Notes under the pieces: generated by a model | Databases searched by the model: none | What the model was told of the DNA's origin: nothing | The model's input: the letters and a program-made list of their open reading frames with translations, nothing else | Shown: positions 1-8,355 of the stretch, piece by piece | Numbering within the stretch: the stretch's first letter is position 1 | Layout: each line of letters begins with the position of its first letter | Source of the DNA: CATQHQ01 sp965243805 | GTDB taxonomy: Bacteria > Gemmatimonadota > Gemmatimonadetes > Longimicrobiales > Gaopeijiaceae | Reading direction: 5' to 3' | Length of the DNA stretch: 64,000 nucleotides | Assembly: GCA_965243805.1 (NCBI GenBank) | Contig: OZ251577.1 | Location: forward strand, 744,001 to 808,000 | Made by a program: the position numbers and the translations under genes

Positions 1-459
1 GACGCGGCCGTACCCGCCCACGCCACTTCGCGAAAGCTCCCGGCTCGGAGCGGGAGTCCTCCGTCGAGCCAGAACCGCTTCGGACGGCTTCATCTGGGGT
101 GGATGGATAGCGGGACGCGACAAAGAGAGTTCCAGGGGCAGTTCTGCTCATTTCAGGGGTCTCCTGGTTGGCGAGAGGGACGGACTCCGCTGCGGAGCCT
201 GTCCTTAAGGATCGAGTTGGGCGGCTCCGGTGGCCGCCCCTCTAATTTTAGCCGGCGGGGGCCGGGCCCGATAGATCGGCGGCGGACGGCGACCGGCCCA
301 GAAGCAACCTCCCGAAGCCGACCACCCTGGCCACCACGACATGGCATCGGAGCGTAGGTGGAACCAACGAGCCGTGAGCGGGTAGCAATGGCAGGGCTCG
401 CCGGAAGGCGGGCCTGTCACAGAAACGAAGAACCCTGATTCCCCAGGCTTGGAGGCCAC
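1..459. other. Leading region without a convincing gene
   Basis: No reading frame here resembles a known protein. The short open frames on both strands overlap one another and have no clear ribosome binding site. The only structured element I can point to is the hairpin at 219-250. The stretch probably holds the 3' flank of a gene outside the window and the promoter of the S8 peptidase that starts at 460. Confidence 0.4.
219..250 (+). terminator. Possible rho-independent terminator
   Basis: A perfect 7-bp stem, GGGCGGC at 219-225 and GCCGCCC at 233-239, encloses a 7-nt loop and is followed by the short T-rich run CTCTAATTTTA. On the plus strand it would end a transcript entering from left of the window. 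The T tract is weak, so this is tentative. Confidence 0.3.
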
Positions 460-2013
460 ATGGAACCGCTCACGAACCTCGCCGGGATGCCCACCACGCG
501 ACGCTGGCCTATAATGGCGGCTATCGCCCTCCTGACGGTCATCTCCGCCTGCGTGGTGGACGACCACTCCACCATTCAGCCGATCGACTCGCCCGAACTC
601 GCCTCGCGGACTCCCGTCCTCGCACCTCTCTACACCGCAGGGGACGGCAGAGGGGAGGATCGCTACATCGTCAAGCTCAACGACGCCGAAGTGCCAAAGG
701 GGCTCACGGCGACCGTGGCCGCCGACATCCTTCGCGTAGCCGTGGCTGGAGAGTCCAAGATCTGGCCGGAGTTTCGCGGTTTCTACGCACGTATCCCGAA
801 AGACAACGTCGACAAGGTACGTCGCCACCCATTAGTTCGATATGTGGAGGCGGACGGCTTGATGTATCCGGACAAGGCTTCTGTTCCCGTCCACGGGGTT
901 CCCCTCAGCGGTGTCCAGTCTTCACCACCCTGGCATCTTGACAGGATCGACGAAGCCGGATATCCCCTCGACCGTCGTTATTCGTACGATCGGACGGGCA
1001 GGGGTGTGCGGATATATGTTGTTGACTCGGGCATCAAGTCGTCCCACACAGACTTCGGTAGCAGAGCCAGCACGGCATACCAAGCTGAACGGCGATGGAC
1101 TCCTCGGTATACTGACTGTAATGGCCACGGCACACAAGTCGCGTCGGCAGCGGCGGGCAACCGTTGGGGAGTCGCCAAGGAGGCCACCGTAGTTGGCGTT
1201 CGGGTTTACGGATGCAGTGATAGACCGATCTGGAAGTCCAATGTAATCGACGGGATGGAATGGGTCGCCACCAACCGACTTCTTCCGGCCGTCGTCGTGA
1301 TTTCCCTTAGGGGTACGGCCAACCTCGTGCAGTCCGTGTCCGACGCGGCCGAAGACTTGATCGAAGCAGGTGTTGTTATCGCCAAATCGGCCGGCAACGA
1401 CAGTCGATCTGCTTGCTCAACGCGAGTGCATCAAGTATCGTCGGTGATTGTCGCCGGAGCCCTTAACCTGGGTGCCGATTCGCGGTTCTACCAGTCAAAC
1501 TACGGTTCTTGTGTAGACTTGTATGCACCGGGTTACAGTATGTGGACAGCAGGCATTACCAGCAATACCGACTCGGCTCGATTTGGAGGTACGTCGGCAG
1601 CGGCTCCGCAGGCAGGAGGTGCGGCAGCGATGTACTTGGAGCAATATCCCAACGACTCTCCGACGATGGTGCATGAGGTAATCAAGTGGGGTGCCACGCC
1701 CACCAATGTGATTGGGGAGACTACCGCCAACAGAGTGCTGTATGTAAACCAGCCGACAATGCACCGAGTGTCCATTAGTGGACCGTCACGCGTAAGCGGG
1801 AGCGAAACCTGTACATGGAGGGCAAATGCTATCGGCGGAAGGCAACCGTTTGTGTACAGTTGGTCAGGTGTGCTGTCAGGTAGCGGCTCGACGGTCGCAG
1901 GACGCGTGAGGTCAACCGGATACCTTGCTGTGCGCGTGGTCGACTCCACTGGCCAAAGCCGGACACATCGAGAACGGGTGACTGTTGGGAGCGCGGCCGG
2001 ATGTCCGAACTAG
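460..2013 (+). CDS. Subtilisin-like S8 serine peptidase, predicted lipoprotein
   Basis: This is a secreted subtilase of 517 residues. A hydrophobic N-terminal segment ends in a lipobox-like LTVISAC near residue 30, so the protein is probably lipid-anchored. Residues about 65-140 look like an inhibitor I9 prodomain (RYIVKLND start, ending in VRYVEAD). The catalytic triad is visible: Asp189 in VVDSGI, His223 in GHGTQVAS and Ser379 in GTSAAAP. An immunoglobulin-like C-terminal tail of about 80 residues follows. In-frame ATGs at 487 and 514 could be the true start, because the signal sequence begins there. The 3' end overlaps the next lipoprotein by a few bases. The gene lies just outside the defence island and its substrate cannot be told from sequence. 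Confidence 0.88.
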   Translation: MEPLTNLAGMPTTRRWPIMAAIALLTVISACVVDDHSTIQPIDSPELASRTPVLAPLYTAGDGRGEDRYIVKLNDAEVPKGLTATVAADILRVAVAGESKIWPEFRGFYARIPKDNVDKVRRHPLVRYVEADGLMYPDKASVPVHGVPLSGVQSSPPWHLDRIDEAGYPLDRRYSYDRTGRGVRIYVVDSGIKSSHTDFGSRASTAYQAERRWTPRYTDCNGHGTQVASAAAGNRWGVAKEATVVGVRVYGCSDRPIWKSNVIDGMEWVATNRLLPAVVVISLRGTANLVQSVSDAAEDLIEAGVVIAKSAGNDSRSACSTRVHQVSSVIVAGALNLGADSRFYQSNYGSCVDLYAPGYSMWTAGITSNTDSARFGGTSAAAPQAGGAAAMYLEQYPNDSPTMVHEVIKWGATPTNVIGETTANRVLYVNQPTMHRVSISGPSRVSGSETCTWRANAIGGRQPFVYSWSGVLSGSGSTVAGRVRSTGYLAVRVVDSTGQSRTHRERVTVGSAAGCPN

Positions 2014-2586
2014 CCATCATGTCGCCTTCCACTGGAGCCATGTCACTACTCCGCGCCCTTGGGCTGGTCGCCTGCCTTCCGTTGGTCTTGGGGGGCTGCG
2101 ACTGTAACGGGTACCTGAACGATGCCGTGGAGGTTACGGTGCTCGACTTGCAGACGCGTGAGCCTCCTGCCGTCGATCCTGTTGGCGTCCTCACCGACGG
2201 CCGCTTTAACGAGACCATGCTGTGGTACGGAGGTGTGCTCTACGGAGGCTCCGGACGTCCCGGTCGCTACACGGTCGAGATTCGTGCGAAGGGCTACCAA
2301 GTCTGGAGATGGAGTGTGACTGCTACGAGTGCCGAGTGCGTCGGAGTCGAGACAGTGGAGCTCACCGCGTTGCTGGTGCTGGACGAGACGGCTGGTGCCC
2401 TTTCGGCGACTCTAAGGACTTCCGCGCAGGACAGCCGACGGCAACTGGCCTTCTATCGCTCGGTGGCGCATACCACCCGCCCGGCACCAAGCCCTCCGAA
2501 GCCGCAGTTCTTCGCTGGCTTGCACGACGGAGGCGGCCGGTCGGGCTCCTTCGCACCGACTGGCACCGCGGCCTACTGTAGGAGAC
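2001..2586 (+). CDS. Small lipoprotein, C-terminal end unclear
   Basis: The reading frame from 2001, or better from the ATG at 2040, encodes a signal peptide with the lipobox LVLGGC and then about 100 residues resembling a carboxypeptidase-regulatory (CNA-B-like) beta-sandwich, with a GRYTVEIRAKGY segment. It overlaps the end of the S8 peptidase. After about 2400 the frame stops looking like protein. It stays open to 3149 only because it shadows brxF in another frame, so I end the feature at brxF. The native stop may have been lost when the island inserted. Function is unknown. Confidence 0.45.
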
Positions 2587-3171
2587 ATGGAAGCCCTCGC
2601 CGACAGGATCGAGTCCCGTGCCCAAGAAGCCGCGTCCCTCCGCCACCAGCTGGTCCTCGTCGTGGGGCCGCCCGGATCGGGCAAGACGACGGCCCTCCGC
2701 ACCCTCCGGGACCGGACCGGCACCCCCCTCGTCAACGTCGGCTTGGAGCTGTCGCGCCGTATGCTGGAGATGACGGAGCGGCAGCGCGCCCTCGGAGTCT
2801 CCCAGGCACTCGACGATCTGATCGACGCGCCGCCTGCCGCGACCGTCGCAACCACACCCACGTCGCCCACCCCATCCACCCTACCCCCCAGCACCACCCT
2901 CCTCGACAACATCGAGATCATCTTCGACCCGGCGCTCAATCAAGACCCTCTCGCGCTGCTCCAGGGGCTCTCGCGCCACAGAGTGGTCGTCGCCGCCTGG
3001 CCCGGAACCGTCGCAGACGGCTATCTGACCTACGCGGAACCGAGCCACCCCGAGCATCGTCGCTACCTTGTCGCAGATTGGATGGCGGAATCGATGGTGG
3101 TGAGCGCTACCGCCCACATGCCCGCGAGCACCGCCGAACCCTTCCCTGACCCCGAGCACCACCTGTCATGA
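2587..3171 (+). CDS. brxF: BREX-3 P-loop protein BrxF
   Basis: This is a 194-residue ATPase-like protein that opens with a textbook Walker A, GPPGSGKTT, around residues 27-35. Its length, its P-loop and its place as the first gene before a DUF6079-type BrxC match BrxF, the marker gene of BREX type 3 phage defence. The middle (residues about 85-105) is a Pro/Thr/Ser-rich linker. A gap of 13 bases separates it from brxC, so the two are surely cotranscribed. BREX marks host DNA by methylation and blocks phage DNA replication; the exact role of BrxF is not established. Confidence 0.85.
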   Translation: MEALADRIESRAQEAASLRHQLVLVVGPPGSGKTTALRTLRDRTGTPLVNVGLELSRRMLEMTERQRALGVSQALDDLIDAPPAATVATTPTSPTPSTLPPSTTLLDNIEIIFDPALNQDPLALLQGLSRHRVVVAAWPGTVADGYLTYAEPSHPEHRRYLVADWMAESMVVSATAHMPASTAEPFPDPEHHLS

Positions 3172-3184
3172 AGGACCGCCCGTC

Positions 3185-6100
3185 ATGAAGTACCGCGACC
3201 TCGTCCAGTTCGACCCCATCGAGTCCGTGGTGCAGCTCCGCCGCGCCGCGGAGGTGGACCAGGCGCGCCAGCTGGTGGAGTCCTACGTCGTGTCCGACGA
3301 CATGGCGGAGAAGCTGTCGGCGGTGGTCATACCCCAGCTTCGCTACGACCAGCCCGCGGACAACCGGGGCCTTCTGGTCGTCGGCAACTACGGCACGGGA
3401 AAGTCGCACCTGCTGTCGGTGCTGGCCGGCGTCGCCGAACACGCGGAGTTGGCCGACGGCCTGACCCACCCGGAACTTGCGCACGCCGCCAAGCCGATCG
3501 CGGGCCGCTTCAAGGTAGTCCGAGTGGAGATCGGGGCCGTCCAAATGCCTCTGCGGGACATTCTGACGGGGCAGTTGGAGCAGCACTTGGCCGAGATGGG
3601 CGTCCGCTACGCCTTCCCCCCTGCCGACCAAGTCTCCAGCAACAAGCCCTGCTTCGACGAGATGATGGCGGCGTTCCACGAAGCGTTCCCCGACCACGGT
3701 CTTCTGCTGGTGGTGGACGAGCTGCTGGACTACCTGCGGTCGAGGAAGGACCAACAGCTGGTCTACGACCTGAACTTCATGCGGGAGGTGGGCGAGGTCT
3801 GCCGCGACCTCCGCTTCCGGTTCATCGCCGGCGTGCAGGAAGCCATCTTCGACAGCCCCTCGCTGGCGTTCGCAGCCAACGCCCTCCGACGCGTCAAGGA
3901 TCGCTTCGAGCAGATCCTCATCGCCCGTAGCGACGTGAAGTTCGTCGTCGCCGAGCGGCTGCTCAAGAAGACAGCCGACCAGCAGGCCAAAATACGCGCC
4001 CACCTGGCCGCCTTCACCAAGTTCTACGACCGCATGAACGAGGCCATGGACGACTTCGTCCACCTCTTTCCAGTGCACCCGGCCTACATCGACACCTTCG
4101 ACCAGATCGCCCAGGCGGAGAAGCGCGAGATCCTCAAGACCCTCTCACGCGCAATGCAGAAGCTGCTGGACGAAGACATTCCCGCCGACCACCCAGGGCT
4201 CGTCACCTACGACCGCTATTGGGACGACTTGCGCAACAACCCGTCATTTCGCGCCGTTCCCGACATTCGCGCCGTAATCCAGTGCAGCGCCGTGCTGGAA
4301 GCGCGGATCAAGCAGGCGTACACGCGGCCCCAGTACCAGGCGATGGCGCTTCAGGTCATTCACGCACTGTCGGTCCACCGGCTGACCACTGGCGACATCC
4401 ATTCGCCCATGGGCGCCACGTCGAAGGAGCTGCGGGACACGCTCTGCCTCTACCAACCCGGCGTCGAGCACTTGGGCGGCGACCCGGCGGACGACCTCTT
4501 GACCCAGGTCGACGCCGTTCTGCGCGAGATATACAAGACCGTCAGCGGTCAGTTCGTCTCCTCCAACCCGGAGAACGGCCAGTACTTCCTGGACCTGAAG
4601 AAGACGGACGACTACGACGCGCTCATCGAAGCCCGCGCCCAGACGTTGGACGACTCCAAGCTGGACAGATACTACTACGTCGCGCTTCGCCGGATCATGG
4701 AGTGCACCGACAACACATACGTGACGGGCTACCAGATATGGGAGCACGAGCTGATCTGGCCAGACCGGAAGGCGGCCAAGCGCGGCTACCTCTTCTTCGG
4801 CGCGCCCAACGAGCGGTCCACGGCCGTGCCACCTCGCGACTTCTACCTGTACTTCCTGCAACCCTTCGCTCCGCCCAGGTTCAAGGACGAGCAGAAGGCG
4901 GATGAGATGTTTGTGGAGCTGGTCCACCGCGACGAGGAGTTCGACCAGGCGCTGACCAACTACGCCGCCGCCTCGGACCTTGCCCTGACTTCATCGGGGC
5001 ACGCCAAGAGCGTGTACGTGAGAAAGGCAGACGCTTTCCTTCGCGAGATTGTTGCCTGGTTGCGGAATCACAGCATCGACGCTTTCAGGGGAACCTACCA
5101 GGGCCGCAGCAAGAAGCTCGTGAACTGGACCCGGTCGGCGCGCCGGATCGCCGGCATCGGCCGCGACGAAGTCCTGGACTTCCGGGGCTGGATCAACGCC
5201 GTCGCCGGACATTGCCTGTCGCCCCACTTCGAGGACCAAGCGCCTCACTACCCGCGCTTCTCGGTGCGGGTCACCGACGAGAGCCGGGAGCAGGCGGCGC
5301 AAGACGCCCTGCAAGTCATCGCCGGCAAGCGCGCCACGACCCAGGCCGCCGCCGTGCTGGACGCGCTGGGGCTCCTGGACGACGACCGCATCGACCCGAA
5401 GGAGTCGCCCTACGCCCGCCACATCCTGGGGTTGCTCGAAGCCAAGGGACACGGGCAGGTCGTCAACCGGAGCGAGATCATCGACGATGACCGGGGCGTG
5501 GAGTACATGGACCCCAAGGGTCAGCGGCTGGAACCGGAGTGGGTGGTGGTGGTGCTGGCCGCGCTGGTGCACTCCGGGCACGTGGTGCTGTCCGTGCCGG
5601 GCGCCGTCTTCGACGCGGTAAGCCTGGACAAGCTGGCGGCGCGCTCGATCAAGGAGCTAGTCCTCTTCAAGCACTACAAGGCGCCGAAGGAGTGGAACCT
5701 GCCCGCGCTGACCGCCCTCTTCGAGCTGGTCAGCCTGCCTCCGGGCACGGCACGGCAGATCACCCACGGCAACGACACGGCGGTGCAGCAGCTGCAGGAA
5801 CGCCTGACCGAACGGGTACGGCGGCTCGCGCAGAAGGCGCACTTGGCGCAGGGGCGCTTCCCGTTCTGGGGCGCCCACCTGCTCTCCGAGTACGAGGCGC
5901 AACAGATGCAGGACGGCCTGCGCAACGTGAAGACCTTTCTGGAGTCGCTCCAGATCTTCACCACGCCCGGCAAGATGAAGAACTTCCGCCACAGCGCAGA
6001 CGACGTGAGCTCCCACGCGACCGGCATGAAGCTCTTGGACGAGGTGGAGGCGCTGGACGGCCTGCGGTCGCATCTGGCGCCTTTGGCGTCCTACCTGGCT

Positions 6101-6925
6101 GCGGCGGCGGCCGGACTGCCCCCCGGCCACGAGTGGGCCGAACGGGCCCGGGCCGCCCGGCGCAGCCTGCTGGACCGCTTGACCGACCCGGAGGCGCGCC
6201 GCTCCGACAAGCTTCACCGGGAGGCGGACCAGGAGCTACGCAGCCTCAAGTCCGACTACGTTCGCGCCTACTTGGCCGCCTCCGCTAAGCACCGACTGGG
6301 CGCAGCGGACGACGAACGCCGGCAGCACCTCCTCCAGAGCCCCCAGATTGCGGCCCTGACCAAGCTGTCCGCGATCGACATCCTGCCCAGCCGTCAGCTG
6401 ACCGATTTGCTGGACCGGCTGGAAGGACTGGTCGTCTGCACCGAACTCACGGAACCGGAGTTGCAAGTAGCACCGGTGTGCGAGCACTGCGGCTTCCGCC
6501 TGGGCACCGACGACGCGGGCCCCTCGGCGGTGGCCATCCTCGACGACCTGGAGCAACAGGCGGACGAGATGCTGGCCCGGTGGACCAACGCGCTCCTGGA
6601 CAACTTGGCCGGCCCAACAGCCCAAGAGAGCCTCGCCCTGCTGGACCCCCCGGCTCGCACGCTGGTGGACGAGTTCGTGGCAAGCCGCCAGCTTCCGGCC
6701 GACCTCCCGCCCGAATCCGCGCAGGACCTGATCGACGCCATCGCCCGCGTGCTCGCCGGGCTGGAGAAGGTGTCCGTCAAGCCAGCCGACCTGTGCGCCG
6801 CGTTGGCCCCCGGTGGAGCGCCCGCCACCCCCGCCGAAATCACGAAGCGGCTCGCCGACTACTTGAACGAGCGCACCCGCGGCAAGGCCCCCGCCAAAGT
6901 CAGGATCGTGCTGGAGGCCGAATGA
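3185..6925 (+). CDS. brxC: BREX-3 ATPase BrxC (DUF6079 / PglY-like)
   Basis: This large 1246-residue ATPase is the core motor-like component of BREX. Walker A is VGNYGTGKSHLL near residues 66-77 and a Walker B candidate is LLLVVDELLDYL near 175-186, with the long helical C-terminal half typical of DUF6079. A CEHCG pair near residue 1100 could bind metal. The start ATG at 3185 lies 13 bases after brxF, and the stop overlaps the start of the next gene by four bases (ATGA), so translation is coupled. In BREX the protein works with PglX and PglZ. No break in the frame is seen. Confidence 0.9.
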   Translation: MKYRDLVQFDPIESVVQLRRAAEVDQARQLVESYVVSDDMAEKLSAVVIPQLRYDQPADNRGLLVVGNYGTGKSHLLSVLAGVAEHAELADGLTHPELAHAAKPIAGRFKVVRVEIGAVQMPLRDILTGQLEQHLAEMGVRYAFPPADQVSSNKPCFDEMMAAFHEAFPDHGLLLVVDELLDYLRSRKDQQLVYDLNFMREVGEVCRDLRFRFIAGVQEAIFDSPSLAFAANALRRVKDRFEQILIARSDVKFVVAERLLKKTADQQAKIRAHLAAFTKFYDRMNEAMDDFVHLFPVHPAYIDTFDQIAQAEKREILKTLSRAMQKLLDEDIPADHPGLVTYDRYWDDLRNNPSFRAVPDIRAVIQCSAVLEARIKQAYTRPQYQAMALQVIHALSVHRLTTGDIHSPMGATSKELRDTLCLYQPGVEHLGGDPADDLLTQVDAVLREIYKTVSGQFVSSNPENGQYFLDLKKTDDYDALIEARAQTLDDSKLDRYYYVALRRIMECTDNTYVTGYQIWEHELIWPDRKAAKRGYLFFGAPNERSTAVPPRDFYLYFLQPFAPPRFKDEQKADEMFVELVHRDEEFDQALTNYAAASDLALTSSGHAKSVYVRKADAFLREIVAWLRNHSIDAFRGTYQGRSKKLVNWTRSARRIAGIGRDEVLDFRGWINAVAGHCLSPHFEDQAPHYPRFSVRVTDESREQAAQDALQVIAGKRATTQAAAVLDALGLLDDDRIDPKESPYARHILGLLEAKGHGQVVNRSEIIDDDRGVEYMDPKGQRLEPEWVVVVLAALVHSGHVVLSVPGAVFDAVSLDKLAARSIKELVLFKHYKAPKEWNLPALTALFELVSLPPGTARQITHGNDTAVQQLQERLTERVRRLAQKAHLAQGRFPFWGAHLLSEYEAQQMQDGLRNVKTFLESLQIFTTPGKMKNFRHSADDVSSHATGMKLLDEVEALDGLRSHLAPLASYLAAAAAGLPPGHEWAERARAARRSLLDRLTDPEARRSDKLHREADQELRSLKSDYVRAYLAASAKHRLGAADDERRQHLLQSPQIAALTKLSAIDILPSRQLTDLLDRLEGLVVCTELTEPELQVAPVCEHCGFRLGTDDAGPSAVAILDDLEQQADEMLARWTNALLDNLAGPTAQESLALLDPPARTLVDEFVASRQLPADLPPESAQDLIDAIARVLAGLEKVSVKPADLCAALAPGGAPATPAEITKRLADYLNERTRGKAPAKVRIVLEAE

Positions 6926-8355
6926 CCCAGGAGGAGCTGGTCGACCTGCTACACGCCCACGAGTGGCGCGACGTGGAGTCGGTCGGCGTGCTCGATGTGG
7001 AAGATGTGGATCCTGCCACCGAGCACTACGACGCTCAGCCCGTCGAGTGCGACCTGGCCACGGCGTTCGACGAGGACAGCATCCGCTGGTATCGCACCTT
7101 CTACCAAGCGAAGCTCGAGAACCGGTCGCACGCTGGCCTGTCCGACCTGGACTTCCTGGCCCAAATGGGCTTGTTGGCGGGTCACGGCGACAACCGGATG
7201 CCCACCCGAGCGGCGGTCCTGCTCTTCGGAACGAACCCCGTCCTGCGCCAGATTCTGCCGCGCCCTGTCGTGGACTGCCAGCGCTACTCGGCGAACCGCG
7301 ACGACGCCAACACCGGCGAGCGATGGTTCGACCGCTTGGTGCTGGAGGACAACTTGGTCCGCACGTGGCGCGCCCTGATCGGAGACTGGTACGAGCGGTT
7401 CGCCGAGCACCCTTTCCGCGTGGACCCGGCGACCCTGCAACGAGACGACACGCCGCCCGACTACCAAGCGTTCCGCGAATCCATGGTGAACTTGATCGTC
7501 CACCAAGACTACGCCGACCAGTCCCGCAAGGCGGTGATCCGCCGCTACACCGACCAGACTGTGTTCTGGAACCCCGGCGACGCCTTCGCCGACGACGCGG
7601 ACCTGTTGGAGCCTGGCGAGAAGGAAGTCCGCAACCCGCGGATCGTGTTCGCGTTCCGCCACATCGGGCTGGGCGAGAACGCCGGCTGGGGCCTGCGCGA
7701 CGTCTTCCGCAACTGGCAACAGTTGGGCAACGTCCCGCCCCGCATTGGCAACGACAAGCGGCGCAAGAGCTTCGAGCTGGTGCTGGAGAACGAGAAGCTG
7801 ATGTCCGAGTCCCAGCGGGCGTTCCAGCAGGGGCTAGGGGTGACGTTGACCGAGGAGCAGGCCAGGGTGTTCGCGTTGGCGTGTCGCGAGGACGAAATCA
7901 CGCTGTCGCAGATGGAGCTTGTGGCAGGGGTCTCGGGTGCCGCCGCGTCGGTGCTGGCCGAGTCGTTGGTCGGACAGTCGCTCTTGCGTCCAGTCGAGCC
8001 GGGCCGGTACGCGCTTGCGAAGCACCTGCGAGAGCCGGATCGCGTGAACGGCGACCAGGGGTTGGTCACTGACCAACCTCCCGCGCCCAAAGAGGGGTTG
8101 GTCACTCCGGGAGTGACCAACTTGACGGAACACCAGAAAACTATTATGATTATATGTAGTGTGCCTCGCACCCGCGCCGACCTGATGGAGCGCACCGGCC
8201 TGAACCATCGAGCCTTCTTCCGACGCAAGCACCTTGACCCTCTGGTCCGTGCGGGACTGGTCCGCATGACGCGACCGAACGAGCCCAATCATCCGGACCA
8301 AGCCTACATCGTGACCGAAGCTGGCCTTGCCTTCCTGCGGGAATCGGAGAAGTGA
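6922..8355 (+). CDS. ATP-binding HTH-type regulator (RecG/AlbA_2-HATPase_c_4 like) in BREX-3
   Basis: This 477-residue protein belongs to the group annotated as RecG-like or AlbA_2 ATP-binding proteins. Recognisable parts are TRAAVLLFG near residue 95, the segment ESMVNLIVHQDY near 190 and a Gly-rich GLGENAGWGLRDVF region near 250, which together suggest a HATPase_c_4 fold. The C-terminus has winged-helix segments (ALACREDEITLSQ and a final MERTGLNHRAFFRRKH). It overlaps brxC and pglXI by four bases on either side (ATGA and GTGA), so it is embedded in the BREX operon. The linker coding region holds two perfect palindromes and a promoter (8060-8150). A regulatory or accessory role in BREX is inference. 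Confidence 0.7.
   Translation: MTQEELVDLLHAHEWRDVESVGVLDVEDVDPATEHYDAQPVECDLATAFDEDSIRWYRTFYQAKLENRSHAGLSDLDFLAQMGLLAGHGDNRMPTRAAVLLFGTNPVLRQILPRPVVDCQRYSANRDDANTGERWFDRLVLEDNLVRTWRALIGDWYERFAEHPFRVDPATLQRDDTPPDYQAFRESMVNLIVHQDYADQSRKAVIRRYTDQTVFWNPGDAFADDADLLEPGEKEVRNPRIVFAFRHIGLGENAGWGLRDVFRNWQQLGNVPPRIGNDKRRKSFELVLENEKLMSESQRAFQQGLGVTLTEEQARVFALACREDEITLSQMELVAGVSGAAASVLAESLVGQSLLRPVEPGRYALAKHLREPDRVNGDQGLVTDQPPAPKEGLVTPGVTNLTEHQKTIMIICSVPRTRADLMERTGLNHRAFFRRKHLDPLVRAGLVRMTRPNEPNHPDQAYIVTEAGLAFLRESEK
8060..8121. promoter_or_regulatory. Two perfect palindromes, likely operators
   Basis: Palindrome 1 is GGTTGGTCACTGACCAACC at 8060-8078, with 9-bp arms and a one-base centre. Palindrome 2 spans 8097-8121, with 12-bp arms GTTGGTCACTCC and GGAGTGACCAAC and a one-base centre. 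Both share the half-site GTTGGTCACT. They lie in the linker coding region of the regulator gene, and palindrome 2 directly abuts the -35 box of the promoter at 8122. This is the layout of a repressor- or activator-controlled promoter. Confidence 0.65.
8122..8150 (+). promoter_or_regulatory. Internal sigma70-type promoter driving pglXI
   Basis: The -35 TTGACG (8122-8127) and -10 TATGAT (8145-8150) are separated by 17 bp, close to the primary-sigma consensus. They sit in an AT-rich island inside an otherwise GC-rich gene. Transcription would start near 8157, about 195 bases before the GTG of pglXI, and would express the methyltransferase apart from brxF and brxC. Confidence 0.6.

Noticed and set aside
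205..828. Long minus-strand open frame overlapping the S8 peptidase start
   Set aside because: It is antisense to the signal and prodomain region, has no recognisable domain and follows high-GC codon shadowing.
3107..4078. Minus-strand open frame of 323 codons inside brxC
   Set aside because: It is a shadow of the brxC reading frame, rich in His/Val/Gln repeats typical of antisense GC-rich coding sequence.
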